From: Verrucomicrobiota bacterium
Lineage (GTDB): Bacteria > Verrucomicrobiota > Verrucomicrobiia > Chthoniobacterales > SZAS-18
Direction of reading: 5' to 3'
Assembly (NCBI GenBank): GCA_025353105.1
Contig: JANXRG010000098.1
Coordinates: forward strand, 1-64,000
DNA: 64,000 nt
Both the position numbers and the translations under genes were made by a program. Each line of letters starts with the position of its first letter. The stretch's first letter is position 1. The notes below the pieces were generated by a model. The model worked only from the letters and a program-made list of their open reading frames with translations. It made no database searches and was not told the origin of the DNA. This document shows, in pieces, positions 60,150 through 64,000 of this stretch.

Positions 60150-63100
60150 TTAGCGCCGACGTCGGATGGCCGTCCAGATTGCCTCGGCGGTCGCGGGTGA
60201 GGCAAGCTCCACCGGTCCCTCACCGCTAAAGGCCGCCACCGCGTCGCGCGCCGCCTCGCGCACGGAGATCGCGAGCATGAGCGGCGGTTCGCCGACGGCC
60301 TTGCTCCCGTGAATCGTCCCGCGCTGGCACGCCTCAGACAGCAGGGTCACCCGGAAATCCGCGGGAGCATCCCCGATGGCGGGGATCTTGTACGTGTCCG
60401 GCGAGTGCGTGAGTAACTGCCCCAGCGCATCCCATTTCAATTCCTCGACCGTGAGCCAACCCATGCCCTGCACGAAGCCGCCTTCGATCTGACCCCGATC
60501 CACGCCCGCATTCAGCGAGTCACCGGCATCATGGAGAATGTCGACTCGCCGCACCCGCATCGCGCCGGTGAGTCCATCGACCTCCACCTCGCTGACGGCG
60601 GCGCCACACGCGAAATAATGGAACGGTGTCCCGGTCCCATTATCCCAATTGTATCCCACCCCCGGAGTCGCGTAGAAGCCGGTCGCCGATAACGGCACGC
60701 ACGCGAGATACGCCGCCTGCACGACATCGACAAATGACAGATCCACGCCGGGAAACTCGTGGTGAAACACCCGCCCATCCTTGAAAACGATGTCGCGTGC
60801 CGGGTCTTCAATCCGCAACCTGCCATCCGCAATCCGCAATTTCCCGGCCGCCACCGGCAGCAACCGCTCCTTTAATTTCCGGCATGCATCCGCCACCGCC
60901 GCCCCATTTAAGTCCGATCCGCTTGACGCCGCCGTGGCCGATGTGTTTGGCACCTTGTCCGTGCGCGTGGGCATGACGCGCAGCGTCGAACGCGCGACCC
61001 CGAGTTCGCGTTCGACGACCGAGAAAATTTTCGTGTGCAGGCCCTGGCCCATCTCGGTGCCGCCGTGGTTCACCTGGATGCTGCCGTCCTGGTAGATCAG
61101 CACGAGTGCGCCGGCCTGGTTGAGATGCCGGACGGTGAACGAGATGCCGAATTTCACCGGCGTGATCGCCATTCCGCGCTTCACGTTCGGTGATTGCGCA
61201 TTCCAATGGTGCAGCGCCCCGCGCCGCCGATCGAATTCACTCGAAGATTTTAGCTCATGCCAAATTCGCTGGATGCGGTTGTCACCGATTTCCTGCGCGA
61301 AGTGCGTCGTATTCGTCTCGCCCGTGCCCCGGTAGAGATTTCGCTCGCGCACGATTTCTGGAGGCAGACCGAGCGTCCGGGCCACCCGGTCGATAATTTC
61401 CTCGATGACGAGCATGCCCTGCGGTCCGCCGAAGCCGCGGAAGGCGGTGTTTGAGGCGAGGTTGGTCCGGCAGACGCGACCGCGCACATCGACGTGAGGG
61501 ATGTAGTAGGCGTTGTCCAGATGGAAGAGGGCGCGGTCGCAGATCGCGGTGGAAAGATCGAGCGACCAGCCGCCGTTGGAAAAAAGTTCCGCGCGCATGG
61601 CCTCCAGGAATCCATCCGGCGTGAACGCGACCTCGAAGCGGGCGAGAAACGGATGCCGCTTGCCGGTGAGCATCATGTCCTGGTCGCGATTCAACCAAAC
61701 CCGGACCGCGCGGCGGGTGTGATGCGCGGCGAGCGCCGCCAGCGCGGCAAACGTGTTTCCCTGCGTCTCCTTGCCGCCGAACGCGCCGCCCATGCGCGGG
61801 CTCTGCGCGATGACCCGGTTGCGATCGCAGCCTAGGACGTGCGCGACCACGGTCTGAATTTCCGTGGGATATTGTGTCGAGGAATGCACGAGCATCTCTC
61901 CCGGTTCCTCTCCCGGCTCAGCCCACGCCGACTGCGTCTCAAGGTAGAAATGTTCCTGGCCGCCCATCTGGAACTCCCCCGACAAGCGGAGAGTCGAGGG
62001 TCGAGGGTCGACGGTCGCCGGCCCAACGTCCGGTTCTGAGACCGATTTTGGATTCGCGTTTTCGGGCTTGGAGAATTCCGAACTCTCCTCGGGTTTCGCG
62101 TTTCGAGTTTCGAACGTCCCGGCCGCATCTCCGCGGCGAATGCGGTGAAATTCCGAGTGAAAGCTATTCTGCGCGATCGCATCCTCAACGGACAAGAGGC
62201 CGGGCAAGACTTCATACTCGACCTCCACGAGCGCGGCCGCCGCGCGGCATTGCTCCTGGGTTTCGCCCACCACCAACGCGACCAGATGGCCGTGGTAGTG
62301 GACCTCGCGGTCCGCGAGCAGGATCTCGTCGTGCCGCACCGGACCGACATCGTTCGCGCCCGGAATGTCCTCGGCGAACAGGACCGCGTGGATGCCGGGG
62401 CAACCTCGAGCAACGGTGGCATTGCGCCCGAGGATATTCGCATGCGCGTGCGGCGAGCACACGGGCCATGTTTCGAGCATGCCTTTCCTCGGGGCCTGAT
62501 CGTCCACGAAGCGCGCTCGGCCGGTGACGTGTCCGATCGCGCTTTCGTGCGGATGCGGCCAGGTCTCGCGATCGGGCCACGGGTCGGGCTCGGTGATCGG
62601 CGAGTGATCCAAAGCCAGCGCCTGACGTCCGTCGTGGGCAAAGAATTGCTCGAGCAAGTCGCCGATGATGCCGAGGCGGTATGCGGCACTGCCCCGGACA
62701 TCGTTGATCGGAGTGAACTCAGATTCCAAGAGCGGGCGCAGGAGGCGAATGGCCTTAAGCGACCACGGCCGGCCAACCAGCGCCGCCTCCGTTTGCGCCG
62801 CACGCTTTGAGATTTCGGCGACCCCGCCGTACGCGAGCCGTGCCTTGGTCACGCGCCTTGCGGCATCGAGCTCGACGAGCATCGTGGCGCAGACCGCGCT
62901 GATATCCATCTCGCGCCGACGCGAGACCTTGAAGCTCTCCAGCAATCGGCGTCCGCCGCCGGGCACGGGCGCGAGCTTGTCGATTACGATGGTGTGCAAC
63001 ACTTCGTCCGCGCGCAACGCCGTCTTCTTGTACGCGAGAAAGAAGTCACCCATGGGCAGAACCCGTTCGCCGACGGCCGAGGCGAGCACGACGTGCGCGT

Positions 63101-64000
63101 CGAGGGCGAGCAGAACCGGCGCGAGGTCTCCGATCGGTGAGGCGTTGGCGAGGTTGCCGCCGATCGTCGCGCGATTGCGAATCTGGCGGGAGCCGAAGAG
63201 CCAGAGCATGTTAAGAAATGCCGAATTTAGAACGCCGAAGGCCGAATGAGTGGAGTCGAAGTCACGCATCAGAATTTCTTCCACGCGAGTCAGCGTGGTG
63301 GTGGCGCCGAAGCGGTATTCGTGATCCGTGACCTCGATCGCATTGAGTTCGGGAACCGCCTCGAGAGAGATGAGCGCCTCGAAGTGCTGGAACTTTTTGG
63401 TGACAAGCAGCGAGAGTTCCGTGGCACCGGCGACCAGGCGCGCCCGGGGGTACCGCGCCATCGCATCGAACAACGCCGCGAGGCTTGCCGGGCGAAGGAA
63501 TCGCTCGCCAGCCACGCTGTAATCGAGGTGCGATAATTCTGGCTGCGCTGCGGCAAGACGATCGCGAAAGGAATCGTCCGCGCGCGCGCCGCGTTTCGCG
63601 AAAGCGCGCGCGGCGGCGTCGCGAATCGGCCGATAGCCCGTACAACGGCAGAGATTGCCGGCGAGCTGGTCGTCGATCTGCCAGCGCTCCCGCAGGTCGT
63701 CGCGGTAGTAGCCTTCGAAGGCCGACATCACAAAGCCCGGCGTGCAGTAGCCGCATTGCGACCCGTGGCAGTTCACCATGCATTTCTGCACCGGATGCAG
63801 CTCCGTTTCCTCCGTGCTCCCTCCTCTTTGTTCCTTGGTCTTCGCCAGTCCTTCAACGGTGATGATCTCTCTCCCAGCGACCATGGGCATCAGCACGAGG
63901 CAGCTGTTCACGGAGCGGTAGGTCGGCGCGCCGTCGGCGTTACGCTCGATAAATGCCACCGTGCAGGCGCCGCAATCGCCCTCAGCGCATCCCTGTTTCG
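60150..64000 (-). CDS. xdh: Xanthine dehydrogenase, single-chain (N-terminus outside window)
   Basis: 1282 residues are visible; the gene runs off the right edge. Domain order is [2Fe-2S] plant-type (GCAEGDCGACTV), second [2Fe-2S] (CHGSQCGYCTPGF, then NLCRCTGYRPIRDAA), FAD domain (about residues 160-440) and large molybdopterin domain, all on one chain, as in animal XDH. Purine specificity marks are kept: the Glu in FGGKET and the Arg in CDRALFHLDN match bovine Glu802 and Arg880, and the catalytic Glu is in KAVGEPPLMLAISV. FRGFGGPQGM and GGTEMGQGLHTK bind the cofactor. It should oxidise hypoxanthine and xanthine to urate. Five period-7 arrays lie inside, mainly in loops of the molybdopterin domain. 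Confidence 0.94.
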   Translation of the reverse strand, partial: KQGCAEGDCGACTVAFIERNADGAPTYRSVNSCLVLMPMVAGREIITVEGLAKTKEQRGGSTEETELHPVQKCMVNCHGSQCGYCTPGFVMSAFEGYYRDDLRERWQIDDQLAGNLCRCTGYRPIRDAAARAFAKRGARADDSFRDRLAAAQPELSHLDYSVAGERFLRPASLAALFDAMARYPRARLVAGATELSLLVTKKFQHFEALISLEAVPELNAIEVTDHEYRFGATTTLTRVEEILMRDFDSTHSAFGVLNSAFLNMLWLFGSRQIRNRATIGGNLANASPIGDLAPVLLALDAHVVLASAVGERVLPMGDFFLAYKKTALRADEVLHTIVIDKLAPVPGGGRRLLESFKVSRRREMDISAVCATMLVELDAARRVTKARLAYGGVAEISKRAAQTEAALVGRPWSLKAIRLLRPLLESEFTPINDVRGSAAYRLGIIGDLLEQFFAHDGRQALALDHSPITEPDPWPDRETWPHPHESAIGHVTGRARFVDDQAPRKGMLETWPVCSPHAHANILGRNATVARGCPGIHAVLFAEDIPGANDVGPVRHDEILLADREVHYHGHLVALVVGETQEQCRAAAALVEVEYEVLPGLLSVEDAIAQNSFHSEFHRIRRGDAAGTFETRNAKPEESSEFSKPENANPKSVSEPDVGPATVDPRPSTLRLSGEFQMGGQEHFYLETQSAWAEPGEEPGEMLVHSSTQYPTEIQTVVAHVLGCDRNRVIAQSPRMGGAFGGKETQGNTFAALAALAAHHTRRAVRVWLNRDQDMMLTGKRHPFLARFEVAFTPDGFLEAMRAELFSNGGWSLDLSTAICDRALFHLDNAYYIPHVDVRGRVCRTNLASNTAFRGFGGPQGMLVIEEIIDRVARTLGLPPEIVRERNLYRGTGETNTTHFAQEIGDNRIQRIWHELKSSSEFDRRRGALHHWNAQSPNVKRGMAITPVKFGISFTVRHLNQAGALVLIYQDGSIQVNHGGTEMGQGLHTKIFSVVERELGVARSTLRVMPTRTDKVPNTSATAASSGSDLNGAAVADACRKLKERLLPVAAGKLRIADGRLRIEDPARDIVFKDGRVFHHEFPGVDLSFVDVVQAAYLACVPLSATGFYATPGVGYNWDNGTGTPFHYFACGAAVSEVEVDGLTGAMRVRRVDILHDAGDSLNAGVDRGQIEGGFVQGMGWLTVEELKWDALGQLLTHSPDTYKIPAIGDAPADFRVTLLSEACQRGTIHGSKAVGEPPLMLAISVREAARDAVAAFSGEGPVELASPATAEAIWTAIRRRR
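60809..60843. repeat. Period-7 array in xdh (1)
   Basis: caatccg, caacctg, ccatccg, caatccg, caatttc: four to five 7-base units in frame (peptide RIADGRLRIEDPA on the minus strand), between the Arg880-like region and the catalytic Glu region. Confidence 0.85.
61991..62020. repeat. Period-7 array in xdh (2)
   Basis: gagtcga, gggtcga, gggtcga, cggtcgc: four 7-base units in frame, near the start of the molybdopterin domain just before QMGGQEHFYLE. Confidence 0.85.
62044..62080. repeat. Decayed period-7 array in xdh (3)
   Basis: gattttg, gattcgc, gttttcg, ggcttgg, agaattc: only weakly similar 7-base units, placed between two clearer arrays; listed with low certainty. Confidence 0.5.
62090..62117. 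repeat. Period-7 array in xdh (4)
   Basis: gggtttc, gcgtttc, gagtttc, gaacgtc: three clear and one diverged 7-base unit, in the same insertion as the two preceding arrays. Confidence 0.8.
63220..63247. repeat. Period-7 array in xdh (5)
   Basis: gccgaat, ttagaac, gccgaag, gccgaat: 7-base units (one diverged) in the FAD domain coding region, at a loop (FDSTHSAFGVLNSAF on the minus strand). Confidence 0.7.

Overview
The window is a dense, high-GC bacterial chromosome segment. It carries core housekeeping genes, no rRNA or tRNA genes, and no phage or insertion sequence that I can see. LPS enzymes, TatC, an alpha-2-macroglobulin and class-A PBP point to a diderm. RNase HIII, a double-length UvrA, a 29-residue Lys/Ala histone-like protein, very long TPR proteins and the dispersed repeats fit Verrucomicrobiota, probably an Opitutus-like lineage. 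That placement is inference from gene content, not from a marker tree.

Layout. 1-2000 (+): end of ribosomal protein S1, a glutaredoxin and a SixA phosphatase. 2000-12300 (-): a pseudo-HtrA protein, a YciI protein, cysS, ispF, an inositol-phosphatase-type gene, the tiny histone-like gene, then coaB, coaC, gmk, yicC, trpB and mutY (transcribed right to left). 12370-30150 (+): rnhC, an HU gene, a 1950-residue tandem UvrA, a MerR/VIT-vWA pair under a palindromic near-leaderless promoter, a fused lipid A acyltransferase-heptosyltransferase followed by LuxE-like and LuxC-like genes, then a Fur regulator, argH and tatC. 30185-32392 (-): PBP1A. 32530-36373 (+): ferredoxin, DciA-like, HAD-Nudix fusion, cupin, folB and an M24 peptidase. 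36677-46073 (+): an envelope cluster of ECF sigma factor, single-TM putative anti-sigma protein, a second pseudo-HtrA, a TPR protein and a thioester alpha-2-macroglobulin. 46093-50364 (+): PLP class IV enzyme, transketolase and GAF-PP2C phosphatase. 50361-53732 (-): family B DNA polymerase and a possible kinase-fold protein. 53840-60145 (+): a 2101-residue TPR protein. 60150-64000 (-): single-chain xanthine dehydrogenase running off the right edge.

The main candidates for something undescribed are four. First, the acyltransferase/heptosyltransferase fusion translationally coupled to a LuxE/LuxC fatty-acid reductase pair. Second, the MerR/VIT-vWA two-gene unit with its overlapping palindromes. 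Third, the sigma-factor cluster containing a triad-less HtrA and an alpha-2-macroglobulin. Fourth, a dispersed family of period-7 tandem arrays, found at 15 places and mostly inserted in frame into loops and tails of conserved enzymes, including all three inter-domain linkers of the tandem UvrA.

Many gene junctions are 4-base ATGA overlaps, and recognisable Shine-Dalgarno sequences are rare. Several promoters (TTGCC or TTGACA, 17-base spacer, TAnnnT-like) lie so close to the start codon that the messages would be leaderless or nearly so.
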